A stretch of 64,000 nucleotides of DNA, taken from NCBI GenBank assembly GCA_017893485.1, contig CM030360.1:148905249-148969248 (forward strand), given 5' to 3'. Numbering within the stretch: position 1 is the stretch's first letter; every line of letters begins with the position of its first letter. Positions 22,102-35,290 of this stretch are shown here, in pieces. The notes under the pieces were generated by a model, which saw only the letters and a list, made by a program, of their open reading frames with translations, did not search any database and was not told where the DNA came from. A program made the translations under genes and the position numbers. This DNA is from Hemerocallis citrina (lineage: Eukaryota; Streptophyta; Magnoliopsida; Asparagales; Asphodelaceae).

Positions 22102-22760
22102 GAAATGCTCAATTGAAAACGAGTCTAGTTTTCACGGGTTGGAAAACAGCGATCTGAGCCGTTGGATCGCTCATGATCGTGATCAGAGGCTCAGATCGAG
22201 CCCCCCATCACCCGTTTCAATTGATCAGCAGAGGGTTAATTTGGGAATTTGTCCCAAAAAAATCTTCGCCTGATTCGCTCTGAAAAATTGATATAACCTA
22301 GGGGTTATAAAAAATTGAATCATAGGTCGTTGTTTGGACAACGGCCTATGATTCAATTTTTTATAACCTAGGCCGTTGTTCCCAACAACAGCCTAGGTTA
22401 TAAAATTTTATAGCCTAGGTTATTTGAACAACGAAATTTTATAGCCTAGGTCGTTGTTAGAAATAGCGGCCTAGGTTATAAAAAATTGAATGAAGGCCAT
22501 TGTTCCAAACAACAGCCTATGATTCAATTTTTTATAACCTAGGCCGTTGTTCCCAACAACGACCTAGGTTATATCAATTTTTCAGAGCGAATTAGGCGAA
22601 GAGTTATTTGGGACGAAATTTTCAAATTAAACCTCCGCCACTTAAGTGATATTGGGTGATGGGCGACAACGATCTGAGCCGCTGATCACGATCAAGAGCG
22701 ATCCAATGGCTCAGATCGCTATTTTCCAATCCGTGAAAACAAACCCATTTTCAATGGAGC

Positions 22761-22765
<5 letters not shown>
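22100..22765 (+). mobile_element. large foldback element, family 2 (about 666 bp)
   Basis: The left end GGGAAATGCTCAATTGAAAA is inverted at the right end (TTTTCAATGGAGCATTTC). The outer arms hold AACAGCGATCTGAGCCGTTG and its inverted partner. The centre (about 22290-22580) is a run of nested hairpins built from TTATAACCTAGGCCGTTGTT and its complement, with several sub-copies. The left flank is (TA)n, but the right flank is (CT)n. There is no coding capacity. Confidence 0.8.
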
Positions 22766-22811
<46 letters not shown>

Positions 22812-22860
22812 CACACCCACACACACACCCACCCCCACACACACACACACCCCACATCTC
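22766..22860. repeat. (CT)n followed by (CA)-rich microsatellite
   Basis: (CT)n from about 22764 to 22808, then CACACA-rich sequence to about 22855. It borders the foldback element directly. Confidence 0.95.
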
Positions 22861-23668
<808 letters not shown>

Positions 23669-23819
23669 TACACACACACACACACATAACTCCGTATTAT
23701 TCTCTTCATAAACCCCACAAACCTTTGTTGCAGCTGTTTGCTTGTCACCGTTCATGTTACTACTATCTCCTTGCTATCTTGACCAACTCAAGCGCAGAAA
23801 CAACCAAATTCGGAAACGA

Positions 23820-25793
23820 ATAGGTGGTTATTCTCAAACTTCTAAATTTTTGTGTATTAGTAGCATTCTGGATAATATATAAATTGAGTATTCATGCTTA
23901 GATTATGTATGTATTGTTGTTCGATTATGTGTGTTAATCGTTGTTAATTGATCGTGTGAGATTATGATACGATTAACTTAGAAACGTTTATATAGTTTTT
24001 GTCATGAAATTTGATCTCACTTCAGAAAATTATTTCTCTTTAGCTAGATGGAATATAAGGTTGAAACTTTTATATGTGTATCTCGTATGTGTCTATAACA
24101 CTGCCGAAAAATTTCATAATTTTGGTTGTCATTTGATATTTTAATAAAATCTGAACACAATTTTGGTTTAGAAAGGAAACATAACTTATTTCATAATCCT
24201 GGCTGAATATCAGACTTACTTTCAAAATTCTTTCTCTTCAAATATATGAAATTGGAAGCTGAATTTTTTATGTGAATCTAGTATATGTCTACTATATGTT
24301 CACAAAATTTCATGAGTTTTGGATATCAAATTTGAACTTAGAACTGATTGACAGTTTTGCCTGGTTTCTAGAAATTTGTACACCTTTCGGTGTTTGATCA
24401 TTTTAAACCCTTATATGCAGTATTTTGAGGAAACTCTGAATTAAGAATTTGAAGTTGATTCATTAATCTTTCTTTCGAGTTTAAGAAATCCAATTTTCAC
24501 GGAGTGTGGTATTTTTTGTGATTTTTACAAGTAGCAAAGCTGCAATTTATGGATTCTGAACCTATTGATTTGGAAATGAATTTAGAAAAATTTATTGTGG
24601 TTAAATTTAAATGTTCTTAACTACAATGTTGTAGTAGACTCATTTACGTTTCATATGAAACTAAGAAATCCATTTTCTAATAAGTATTGAAATTTATATG
24701 ATTTTTGCAAGACCATTATGTTGTTGTTTAAAGATAGTTGAATTTTCAAATAATGGATTCTATTTTTGGGACCGAGGATACACTCAGTAAATCCATGTGT
24801 GTGGAGTAGGGGTAGGCCAGTAAGGTCCATGAACCTAGAAAGTTTTACGAATATTTGAAATGTGTGGACTCTAGACGTTAAGCGAGATCCAGGTTACTGG
24901 CAAGTTATGGCTTGTTAAAATTTGAGAAAGTGTCAGTGTGGGCTGATGTACTCGGCGTGTTGATTTAAGTCCGGTAGGGTAAGCTAGCTCTAGGGAATAT
25001 AATTTATACTTGAATATAAGGACAAACACTAGTTGGGAGATGTGACGAGGCAAGAGCAAATATGAGTGAGAACTCCAGAATTATCTGCGATGTGAGAATT
25101 TCCCAGAATTATTAGAAGGGGGTGAAATAACTTCACAATTATTTATGGTTGGGGAATGATATCAAGAATTATCAGGATTGGAGAAGCACTCATGAGATGT
25201 TTGTGTGATGAGGATTCCAGGATTATCTGCGATGTGAGGCATTCTCCAGATATTCCTGGATTGGGGTGAAATATCTCCAAGATTATCCGAGGAAGGGGAT
25301 TGATCTCAAGAATTACCGGGGTGGGAACCAATATTTATAGTATGTCTTAATCTTGAAATTCGTCACAGTTGTATGCTTGCATAACGAGGGATCGAACCCT
25401 ATAATGAGGAGAACGTTAATGGATTGCCCTCGGACCTATGTTATATGTGTGGCATAGAATCCGAACAAGTGCGCATTAGAATTTCATTGTCTGCATAAGT
25501 GTTTTCTTTAATCATTAGATTCATAACATACACCGACATGTTTAGGATAGTCACATTTCACATTTTGTTTCTGCATTCAAGTTTGTGATTGTAAAGTTGA
25601 GGATCACTTTATTATAACGTTGCGTCAGTTGCATTCAACTAACGTGCCCACAGTTCTCAAGTATTGCAGGATCATGGTTAGCGAATGTCGTGGATGCGAG
25701 CTTATGACGAGTAATTTTACGTGCTAGAGGATTCGTGATGATACAGGTTGTACTTAACCTTGTAAATCTGTAAAAGAAGTTACAGAACCAAAC
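23820..25793 (+). mobile_element. 3' segment of giant LTR-3
   Basis: This matches other copies of the giant LTR family: ACGAGGGATCGAACCCTATA and TGCCCTCGGACCTATG (25384-25440) correspond to 49828-49890 in LTR-2 and, reversed, to about 45960-46010 in LTR-1. The tract 25060-25330 has several diverged tandem copies of a CCAGAATTATCTGCGATGTG-type unit, also present in the others. The expected GGGACATTACA end is not clear; ...GAAGTTACA at 25793 is a possible degraded end. Confidence 0.6.
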
Positions 25794-26690
25794 AATACGT
25801 GATTACGTAAATAATATCTTTTTTTCAAACTAAAATACCCCTAGGTTTAATTAAAATGGCCCTGTATCCTCTCTTCTTCTCCAATAGCAAGAACAAACCC
25901 TTCTCTTCCCCCTATCAGCCCAAGCACTCAATCAACTTTTCTCTGCTCTCATTTTGATTAGTTCTTTGTGCAATAAATGAATACCAAGTTAAAATTTGTC
26001 ATTTGTTATTGAAAGTTATGTTCCAACTTTTTTCTCTTTGGACCTCTTTAAAAATAGTGTGCTACATGGTCGCCTCATTTTTCGAGGAAATCATGTGGAG
26101 GAAACGTTTTTAGGAAGATCCAAAGGCACTTTCATAGAAATTCGATGCCCAAGAGGGCATAAATATCTTTGTCTATATAAATCAACATGAACTTCAGGAA
26201 TCATCTCATTGAATTGCCCACCAAAGTAATTTTGCTAGCTTAACTAAGAAAAAATCTCTCCGAGTTTAACGTATACCATGATTTTATACACACACATAGA
26301 CAGTCATATATCAGTGTTTAGGAAAGGTAGTGTGTGGGGCCACAAGTCTTGGTTCAGCATATACAATATGGGGGCTGCATATATGATACGACACATATTG
26401 CATATTCAGTTTCATTTTTCTGGCACTAGCAAAAAGGACAACATAAAGCAATACGCGCTCATTGTAAAGGTGCATAAAACAAGATACACCGATATAGGAG
26501 CACATATTTTTTTTTTGTGCACACAGCCAATCTGTCTGAATATTCTGAAAATTCTTTCCCCAAATACTTAGAAATATGTCCACATCTACATATATGATGT
26601 ATATGCTGTTACATAATTTGCAGCATAAAATAGTGATACTCATTGTGGGTGCATATTCTCTATGAATGTAAATACTATCACCCCCATATA
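25794..26690. other. unassigned sequence
   Basis: AT-rich, with one 64-codon plus-strand frame (25996-26190) and a 165-codon minus-strand frame (26311-26808) that I do not recognise. No repeats or domains stand out. TCTATATTATAAAACACA at 26693 resembles the 5' end of some plant Helitrons, but no 3' hairpin with CTRR could be located. Confidence 0.35.
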
Positions 26691-26829
26691 TATCTATATT
26701 ATAAAACACAAAGAAAGCTATCAAGTGGCTCTCCTTCAATCCCCCCAAAATCAAAGGCCCAGATCTAACCTCATAAAACACATTTCCCCCCAAAATTTCA
26801 AACCTCAAATTTTGAATGCCCCCTCACTC

Positions 26830-26850
26830 TCTCTCTTCCCGAAATCCCCC

Positions 26851-26906
<56 letters not shown>

Positions 26907-27050
26907 CGTTCTCTCTTCCCTTCGCTCTCTCTCTCTCTCTTCCCCAAATCACCCCCTCAGCAATCTCTCTCTCTCTTCCCTCGGTTCCCCCCCCTCTGGT
27001 GCCACCGCCCCTTCCCCTTCAAACCCTCCCTCCGCCGCTATTCCCGCCGC
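26830..27050 (+). repeat. pyrimidine-rich tract with (CT)n, probable 5' flank of the RabG3 fragment
   Basis: Dense CT repeats (26852-26902 and others) lead into ...CCGCCGCTATTCCCGCCGC, where a solo LTR begins. The same type of pyrimidine-rich sequence resumes on the far side at 29797, so this was probably one continuous 5' UTR or promoter region. Confidence 0.5.
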
Positions 27051-29796
27051 TGTCACGCCATGCTTCCTAAATACGGGAATACGAGTCCGTGAGTCACAGC
27101 GAATGATGCGAATACACCATTCATAAGCTGTACAGGTAACTCAACAATAAGATAACAACAAACCACCCAGGCATGTAAAATCACAATAAGATAACAAAAG
27201 TACATGACATAGTCCATAATATAACCAACAGCTGGAAATAAAAATATAGTTGCAGGTCAAACATGCCCAAATTACAATAAAGAGTAGTATGAATAAAACA
27301 TGAACTAAAGTAACTTGAAAATAAACAAGACTAAAACACTTGATCAGCAACACCTTCTGGTAACTCTCCATTCGGACATGCAAGTATATTAATACAAAAA
27401 AAGAAACAAGAAGATGCCCGTTAATGCAAGTCATGGGCCGCAAGTGGTACAAGCTAAGGGGACAAGTATAAAACGAAACAAGAAGCAGGAAAAATATCAT
27501 GGAGTCAAGAATCATGTGATAGGATAAATACAATATATAAACATGATTATGAACAAGACATCATGAAACAAGTGGCATGTAAACAAGTAATCAAGTAAAC
27601 AAGTCAACATGAACATGTACATATAATTGGATCATGCAAGTGTACGTGTTAATCTTATGTCATTTATTAATTCTATCTTGGTAGAACTTCATGCATCCAT
27701 CCTTTTACTACATGGTTGCTACATACAATCAGTTACATTTAGGCCTAGTGGTAGATTCTATAGGTCACGTACTCGGAAAAAATATATCAATTGTATCTTG
27801 TATCGAGATACGTACAAACTTATAACGTAAAACATATAGAGTGTAAACTTGTAGCGTGAAACATATAAACTTATAATTTGCAAACTTGCAACTTGCATCG
27901 GGAAGCCACGAGCTCCCGTCCGAGTACGCTCTTCTATATTACCTACTACTAGATCTTTACCCTTATACCCCGGCTTGTTACTTTTAATAATTTTAATCAA
28001 AAATAACAAGATATCATATTTAAACTACTATCACAGTTAAAACAATCATGCACATAATCATGTATAATCCTAAGAGTACATATGTGTGTATCAATCGTGT
28101 TCATGTAATGCATGTGACAACAAATTATTCACGATTATATGCGAATATGAGATCGACGGATTATGTATAGCAACATATTTCACTTCGACCGAAGAATACG
28201 AATTAGAGAAATATACTTGCGGTATTTTTCAAAGAAAGCTTGTACGAGAACAAACGAGTTGTACAAGAGGATACTTCCCTGATAACTGACGACGATGATA
28301 CCGAATACAAGAATAACCGGATCAGAATCCCGAATAGCGAAGCAAAACACGGGCGAGACACCAAATAGCAAAACTCAGATCGGATCCCCTCACAAAACAC
28401 CAAACAGCAACAAGAAGATCCAATCCCTGCTCCAAAACAGCAAACACCCCAACCCAATCCCCTACTCCATAACACCAAACACCAAAACAAACCACTCAGC
28501 AACCACTCCACACCGGATCCAAGGCAGAACACCAAACGGCAAAACCCGGATCTGCTATGCACCAAACACCAAACACGGGAACCAACCACTCACACTCCTT
28601 CTACCTTTCAATAGAGAGAGAGAGAGGGAGAGAGAGAACGGGTGGGACCTGGAGGTTGCGACTAGTGTCGACGGGTGACAGGAGGTCGCCGAGGTGGTCG
28701 CAACAGCAGAGCAATGGCGGGAGGGCGAGAGAGCTCGGGGATGACAGGCAGCGATTGGGGGAAATGGGTTCGAATAACGGGGAGCTCGACGGTGGCGATG
28801 ACGACTGGATGGCGCAAACGAAGGGCGAACGGTGACTGAGCGACGAAGGGGGTCCGTGGCAATGGCTATCGCGACTGAGTGGCAATGGCGGAGCGACGGC
28901 GACGAGGCAAACGGAGGGAGGCTCAAGTGCTGTGCAACGTGGTCGGGAAGCGACGACGACGGAGGACTTGCAGTGCTCGGAAGCTGAGGGTGCACAGGGG
29001 AGAGCGAGAGGGTGGAGCTGTCGAAGAAGATGATGGGGGAAGCTCAACGGCGAGGAGGGAAGGAGGCGCTCGACGGTGGAGTTCGAGCAGAGGCAGACGA
29101 CGGGATGATGTCGAGGCTGGAGGACGAAGGGGAATGGGGTCGAGCGGTAGAGCGAGCGAAGATGGAGTCAGAGGGAGACGAGGGGAAATGGGTTTCTCTG
29201 TTTGCGTTGCGAAATAAAGAGGGTGAGAGAGTGGGAGAAGGAAAGGGAAGGGAGAGAGAGAACGGGGAGGGGGGTTTATATTAAAAAAATATATAATATA
29301 ATAATGGGTAGATTTCGGTTAGGAAATGAAAGGGTGGATTAGTGGGGTGATTAATTAGTTTATTGGGGGTTTTGGAGTTACGGGAGGTGACGAGCGGGGG
29401 GGAATGTAAGGGGTTTTGTATACGGGTAGTTAAATTTGGGTAGGGTAGGATAATGGGTTAATGGGTTGAGATCCAATAGATTTGGGTGTGGGTTGTAAAC
29501 TTGGGCTTCAAAACATTTAAATAAATCAATTAGGGTATTGGGCTTATAATAACAATTGGGCTCAGATTAGATATATAAATAAATAATGCAGAATGAATAA
29601 AAATTGAGCTTTAAGAATATATAGTTAAACAATTAGGCTTATAATAAATAGTTAAACAATTGAATAATTGTATATTGGGCTCCATAAAATAGTTTGAATA
29701 ATATAATCAATTAAGAGAGAATAGTTACAAGATACTAAGAATTTAAAATACGAAAAAATACTTGAAAAATACGTATTAACGGGAACAGGGGTTACA
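27051..29796 (-). mobile_element. chromovirus-family solo LTR (2.7 kb)
   Basis: It starts TGTCACGCCATGC and ends GGAACAGGGGTTACA on the plus strand, i.e. TGTAACCCCTG...GGCGTGACA in element orientation, the same ends as the chromovirus LTR at 31238-34525. A shared internal block (ACGCTCTTCTATATTACCTA...) lies near 27926. Flanking pentamers GCCGC and ACCGC match at 4 of 5 positions. There is no internal coding region. Arginine- and proline-rich frames in 28500-29280 are GC-rich LTR sequence, not proteins I can recognise. Confidence 0.75.
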
Positions 29797-30327
29797 ACCG
29801 CCCTCCCCCCTCCACCCCCTCCACTTCCCAACCTCCACCAAACCCCGATGCCTCTCCTTTAGGGCATCCTCCTTCTCCACCCCCTTCGTGGGCCCCACTT
29901 CCAACAATTTATCCTCAGAATCCGTGACTCTCGGTGGCGGCGGTAGCGGCGGTAGCGGCGGCCACTCAGAGGTGTGTTTCTTGAACGACGAATGCTTCTC
30001 AAAGTCATCATCCTCGGCGACAGCAGGTAATTCCCTATCGATTAGAGATCTAGGGTTTTATTATTATTATTTTTGTTGTTGTTTCCCTATCGATTATTGT
30101 TGTCATTTAATAGGGTTGGGAAAACGTCGTTGATGAACCAGTAAGTGAAATCCCCAAATTTTCTAGTTCTTGATTTAGTATTTTTTGCTCTATACGTGGT
30201 TGTTTGACTTTGGAATTTTTTGGTTAGGTATGTGAATCGGAAATTTAGTAATCAGTATAAAGTGAAGATCGGAGCTGATTTTTTTACGACGGAAGTCCAG
30301 TTTGAAGACGGGCTCTTTACATTGTAG
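29797..30327 (+). pseudogene. RABG3: RabG3 (Rab7-type) small GTPase gene fragment, exons 1-3
   Basis: RabG3 proteins direct traffic to the vacuole. Exon 1 (to 30026) reads ERRMLLKVIILGDS. Exon 2 (30114-30140) reads VGKTSLMNQ, completing the P-loop across the intron. Exon 3 (30228-30327) reads [18 protein letters not shown] and then [13 protein letters not shown]. All junctions have GT and AG. Several changes argue for a dead copy: the P-loop GDSG is GDSR, the switch I threonine of ATIGADF is lysine, and the glutamine codon after LFTL is TAG. The usual start MASRRR is absent, leaving only the inner methionine. Exon 4 (IWDTAGQERF) and the rest are not found downstream. A solo LTR sits just upstream, in what looks like the 5' UTR. 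Confidence 0.85.
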
Positions 30328-31237
30328 GTGAAAATTTTGAACTTTTATAAGAATTAGTTTAATTTGAAGTATGTTGATTGCTCGATTGTGATTAGTGTTG
30401 ATACGGTTTCTTGATACATTAGTTCTGACATCAGATTTGGGTTTTTTTTTGCTGTTATATCTTAATTTGAAGTAAGTTTAATTTGAAGTATGTTTCTCTT
30501 TGCATGGAACTGGGAGTTTTTTAGGTGGTAGATTCTTTGTTAAGTATGTAGGTGTTTATGGTGGAATAGATATAAATGGTTGCCCATCAAGTTTTAATGT
30601 TTGTTAGATATTTCACGTGTCACTCTGATCTTTAGTGATGGAGGTTCCTAGATTGGACGGCATGACAGAAGTGGTATTAGGGGTAGTAGATGGAACTTAA
30701 TTGAGTTTACCATGGATTATAACCAATAGCTTCGGTGTTGAAGTGGTGTGCGTGGGGCATCTGTATGACATTAGTGATGTTAGATAACAGTCATAACACA
30801 TGTCGACAATTTGAATGACTTTGATACTTGCAAACATGTTACCTATATTTTGTTTAAATTATTGGTCCTTACATATGTTGTTCACAATTTACGTCTTCGA
30901 CGACTCCTTTGATATTTGCAAACATGTTACCTATATTTGGTTTAAATTATTGGTCCTTACATATGTTGTTCATAATTTACTTCTTCGATAACTCCGGTGA
31001 TGAAGGAGTTTGGAGCGTATGGTACGGTCATGCTAGAGAAGTCGAAGCTGGATTTATCGTCGAAGACCACCTGGATTTAGTCCTGCGGTACGAATTTCGT
31101 AGAATTGTCTCTGGTTTGATTGTAATTTGGTTAATTTGCTTCGGTAATGAGTTTTAGTTTTGTGAACTCCGAAATGATTTAGGATTTAGGTATTATTAAT
31201 TGAATGTTGTTTTGACTAGAAACTACTTGATTGTGAG
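30328..31237 (+). other. region after the RabG3 exons, with an 88-bp tandem duplication
   Basis: No Rab exon is seen. Two 88-bp copies lie back to back at 30821-30908 and 30909-30996, each starting TTGATAYTTGCAAACATGTT, with few differences. A frame at 30985-31157 (GDEGVWSVWYGHAREVEAGF) is unfamiliar and may be chance. The region ends at the chromovirus LTR. Confidence 0.5.
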
Positions 31238-34200
31238 TGTCACGCCCCGTTTCCTAAAAGGAATACAGAATACGGTAAGTGACTAAGCCCAGTGGATAGT
31301 TTTCACCATCCATAAGCTGTTCGGATCTGCTTGACTCATCACAACAATAAATATAACAGTATACTCAACCAGGCATGCAATAAACAATTATAATTCAGCA
31401 GTATTTATTCGCAACAATAATGAATATCCCAAACAAATACGAGATCTGAAACATAACAATATCCTGGGACTAGAAGCCCAAATACAAGTCTCAATACAAT
31501 TCATGATAAAAATAGTTTAACAAAACATTAAAGCAAATTTTCCAGTGCGCAGCTCAAAACTTTTGGTCACCAACTCCAGTAGGCAAGCGATCATCAAATC
31601 CTGTTCATATGACAATTACAAGGAAAATAGGAAGACAGGAAAACATAACGCCCGTTAGATGCAAGTTCCGAGCTGCAAGCAGTACAAGCAAGAAAAGGAA
31701 AGGGAAAACTAAAATAAAACTGAAAGTACTGACATGGAGATAAGAAACAAAGGGTAACAGTCTACGCATAACAGAGATAGCAGGATAATAGTATAGGTAT
31801 AGCAGTAACAGTGAAGTCAGCAGTAACAGTAAAGTCAACAGTAACAGTGAAGTCAATGGTAACAGTAAAGTCAGTGGTAACAGTAACAGGATGTGACAGT
31901 GAAAACGGTTGTTCTTATGTCTAATGTTCAATACTATCTAGGTAGCACTTCATGCGTCCCAAATTATACCACATGGTTGCTACATCAAACAGTTTCGTTT
32001 TAAGATTTCGTAGTGAAACCTATAGGGCAGTATATTCAAACAAACAATAACAGTAACAGTAATAACAAACAGTAACGGTGTCATGGATCATTCCTAGATG
32101 CATCCAGAGATAAACAATGGGTACCATAGTAACAGTGGGGAAAACGAGTTACCTTCTAAATACGCATTTCTATATTGTCCACTGCTAGATCTTTTTCCTT
32201 AAAAACTCCAGCTTGATTATTTTTCATTATTAAATAGATGTGAACAAATACAAACAGGTCTGAAGAGATAGCAAGATAAAAGGATAAGTCTAAAATGAAT
32301 AGGAACACAAACGGCAACAAAAAAACAACTCATAACAGTCAAAACAACAAAACTTCCAGTTCTGGACAGCAAGACACTACTATACCAAATCTGAGATTCC
32401 CGTTGCTAAAAAAATGCAAATCTAGATCCGTCAGAAAATATGGAAACTAGAATCTCTGCCGAATCCAGTGCGTATATAAAAGTCACACATCGGCTACAGA
32501 AACAGGGTTGAAAACAGCGTTTAATACAGAAGTTACGTTCAGCCAGAAAATGCAAAATCTTGTCTATAGGCATAAAAAGGATTTGAAAACATCAAAATTA
32601 ATTTTGAGAAAAATCTGAAAGATTCCTTAACATATCTAGTTTCAAAATATAAAACATCATGAAGTTATATTGCAGATAGTATAGTCAATAAAATTGGGTA
32701 AACAGAGTAATGCAACAAAATCTAAATTATAAAAGTTCAGAAACAGCAGTACCAAAACAGAAATAATTCACAGAATATAATTCGAAATCCATATCCTTCA
32801 AAAGGGTGATAAAATAGACAAATCAGGCTATAGTTCATATTTACAAAGTGTACATAAAAAACGAATAGAATCAGGTTGAAAACACAATCTTTACTGAACA
32901 GCATGCAGTTTGGAAATATATCGATTGGTTTCATAAGCATAAAATGTGATACAAAAGTCATTAGTTAATTCCACAAAAGTTTGGGATTGATCCCAGTCAT
33001 GTATAAACATACTAAGTAACATATATAGTTCAAATTCTACTTTTAGTATCAGTTTTAAAATAGTATTTCATACAGAATACATATAGTTCAGAATCCAGAA
33101 TATACGATATGATTGCAGTAAAACAGCAATAACTCATACATCAAAAATTCAAATTCAAATCTGTCAAAAGTTTTGGAAACTAGAAAACAAATGCTACAAA
33201 TCATGTTCACAAATTTATTTTATTTACTGATGTTAACAGGGTCAAGATTACTGTACAAAAATAGGGCAGCAGTGAAACAAAAGTTCTTTTATGCCTTTTA
33301 TCAAATAGTTTAATTGCAAACGATCCAAACTAAGATGGCATACAAAGCATGGCATATAGGTCACTCAAATCAGCATGGCATGTGTATTATTGGTCTAAAA
33401 TGAGATGGCACAATCAACAAGCATTCATGTAGCAATTTCTACAACATGCGGTGTGTGTCACAACAACCATACAAATCAAGATGTCCATCTAATCTAATTG
33501 TTTTTATGCAACGGTGTCAACTACTGTGTACTAATCATGATCAAGAGATGAATGACAACGGTTCAATGAATAAGATAGGATTATCATGAGAGTACAAAAC
33601 AATTTCATGCTAGACTACTTACGGTATTTAACTTGTATGACAAAAAACACATACAAGCTACTTGCCTGAAAACAATGACGAAGACGAAGATTAGAATAAC
33701 GGGGACAGATCCCGAACAACGAACACAACAAACAAGAGAACGAAAGAACGAGGAGCAAGATCCAACCAGCAATAATACGGCAGTGTACGTGTTCTCACAC
33801 ATGCACACAAAGTAGCAACACAACAGCAGGGGGCGACAACACGGCACGGCAACAGCACAGGCAGGGGCTGTTGGGATTCGATGGAGGCACAACAACATAG
33901 GACGGTGACGACAGAGGGGAGGCACAGTGGCGCTACGGCTAGGGAATCGCGGTGCTCGAGCGGGGCTCAGCACAGCACAGGGAAGACAATGGCAGCAGCT
34001 AGGGGATTGGGCTGGGATTGCTGCGGCTCGAACGGGGACAGGGCACACGACACAGGGGAGAGGAAAGGGGTGTTGCGGTGGGGTCTTCGGTAGCCGGCGT
34101 AGGAGGACAGGACGACGACAGCACGAAGGGAAAGAGGGGAACGGGAGAAAGATTTGGAGTAAGGTATTGACGGCTAGGAGAGAGAGGAAGAATTAGGGTT

Positions 34201-34525
34201 TTGGTAATTAGGTTTAGGGAGTTTAGCGGGGTTTACATGGATTCAATATGGATTTTGGTTAACTGGGTAGTATCCAATAGGAAGAAAAGATTCCAATAAG
34301 AGGCAAATAGGCCATGAAATAGGCTTAAACAATATCGAGAACAAATTTGTAGATCGAACAAATGAGAATAATAAGGGTGAATCAAACAGAATGAAAATGA
34401 ATCGCAAGGAGAACAACAACATACAATTCAAAGGGACAAAATCAATAAAACCATAAATAAAATAAAATGACCAGAATTTTATTAAATACAAATAAAAATA
34501 AAAAAAATGAGTAACAGGGGTTACA
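31238..34525 (-). mobile_element. chromovirus (Gypsy) 3' LTR, 3.3 kb
   Basis: On the minus strand it runs from TGTAACCCCTGTTACTC (34525) to ...GGGGCGTGACA (31238). It follows the chromodomain end of the polyprotein by about 100 bp, with GGTGGGTAG as a weak purine tract next to it. It is related to, but clearly diverged from, the LTRs at 27051-29796 and 59221-62714. Confidence 0.75.
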
Positions 34526-34633
34526 AATTCTACCCACCTAACAAGAAGAATTTCATCCTCGAAATTCAACAAGAAGTACATAGGGTAACCCCAAAGAAGA
34601 GAACAATAACAAAACAAAACAGCAAAACAAGAG

Positions 34634-35288
34634 CTACACAAACAAATAAGGAAACCTCCGATAGATATCCTCCTCCAGCTCCCAAGTCGACTCACCTAGC
34701 GAGTGAGGATTCCAAGAGACACGAACAAGCTTGATCACCTTGTTCTTCAAAACTTTCTCCCGCCGATCCAAAATAGCAACTGGCAAAATTTCACAAGACA
34801 AATCTGGTCTCACAGATAATTCCGAGTAGTCAATCGCGTGGCTCTCATCACGGATATACTTCCTCAGTTGTGAGACATGGAAGACGTCATGCACTCTAGA
34901 TAAAGCCGATGGCAATGCCAAATGATAGGCCACCTTGCCTACTCGTTCCACGATGTCAAACGGTCTAATGAACCTAGGGCTCAACTTACCTCCGCCACCA
35001 AAATGAATGACACCTCGCGACGACGATACCTTAAGGAAAATATGGTCTCCCACCTCAAACTCCAAGGCTCTACGATGAATATCAGCACATCGCTTCTGTC
35101 TGTCTTGTGCGGCATGAAGATGCTTCCTGATCTGACTCACTGCATCCACCGTCTTGGTGATCAACTCCGGGCCCAACAATTTCCTCTCGCCAATGTCATC
35201 CCAGCACACTGGTGATCGACACCTACGACCATAAAGTGCCTCGAACGGAGCAGCTTTAAGACTAGCTTGAAAGCTGTTATTGCCATAA
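34634..35288 (-). pseudogene. chromovirus integrase C-terminus and chromodomain, 5'-truncated
   Basis: This open minus-strand frame gives NNSFQASLKAAPFEALYGRR, the end of the integrase core. It continues with GPELITKTVDAVSQIRKHL and KLSPRFIRPFDIVERVGKVA, then YHLALPSALSRVHDVFHVSQ, the GPY/F-type integrase tail. The C-terminus KVLKNKVIKLVRVSWNPHS followed by STWELEEDI is the chromodomain that directs integration into heterochromatin in chromoviruses. The protein is intact from the NNSFQ motif to its stop, but everything upstream is missing: at about 35288 the sequence switches to a plus-strand sulfotransferase. The breakpoint shows no obvious duplication. Confidence 0.9.
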
Positions 35289-35290
35289 CA

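Noticed and set aside
25996..26190. 64-codon plus-strand frame as a small host gene
   Set aside because: No recognisable motif, and the length is expected by chance in AT-rich DNA.
26693..26710. Helitron 5' end (TCTATATTATAAAACACA)
   Set aside because: No 3' hairpin with CTRR or RepHel sequence was found; the motif alone is weak.
28295..29284. Arginine- and serine-rich overlapping frames on both strands
   Set aside because: GC-rich LTR sequence open in several frames at once; no conserved motif. The same applies to 33605-34196 and 61460-62151.
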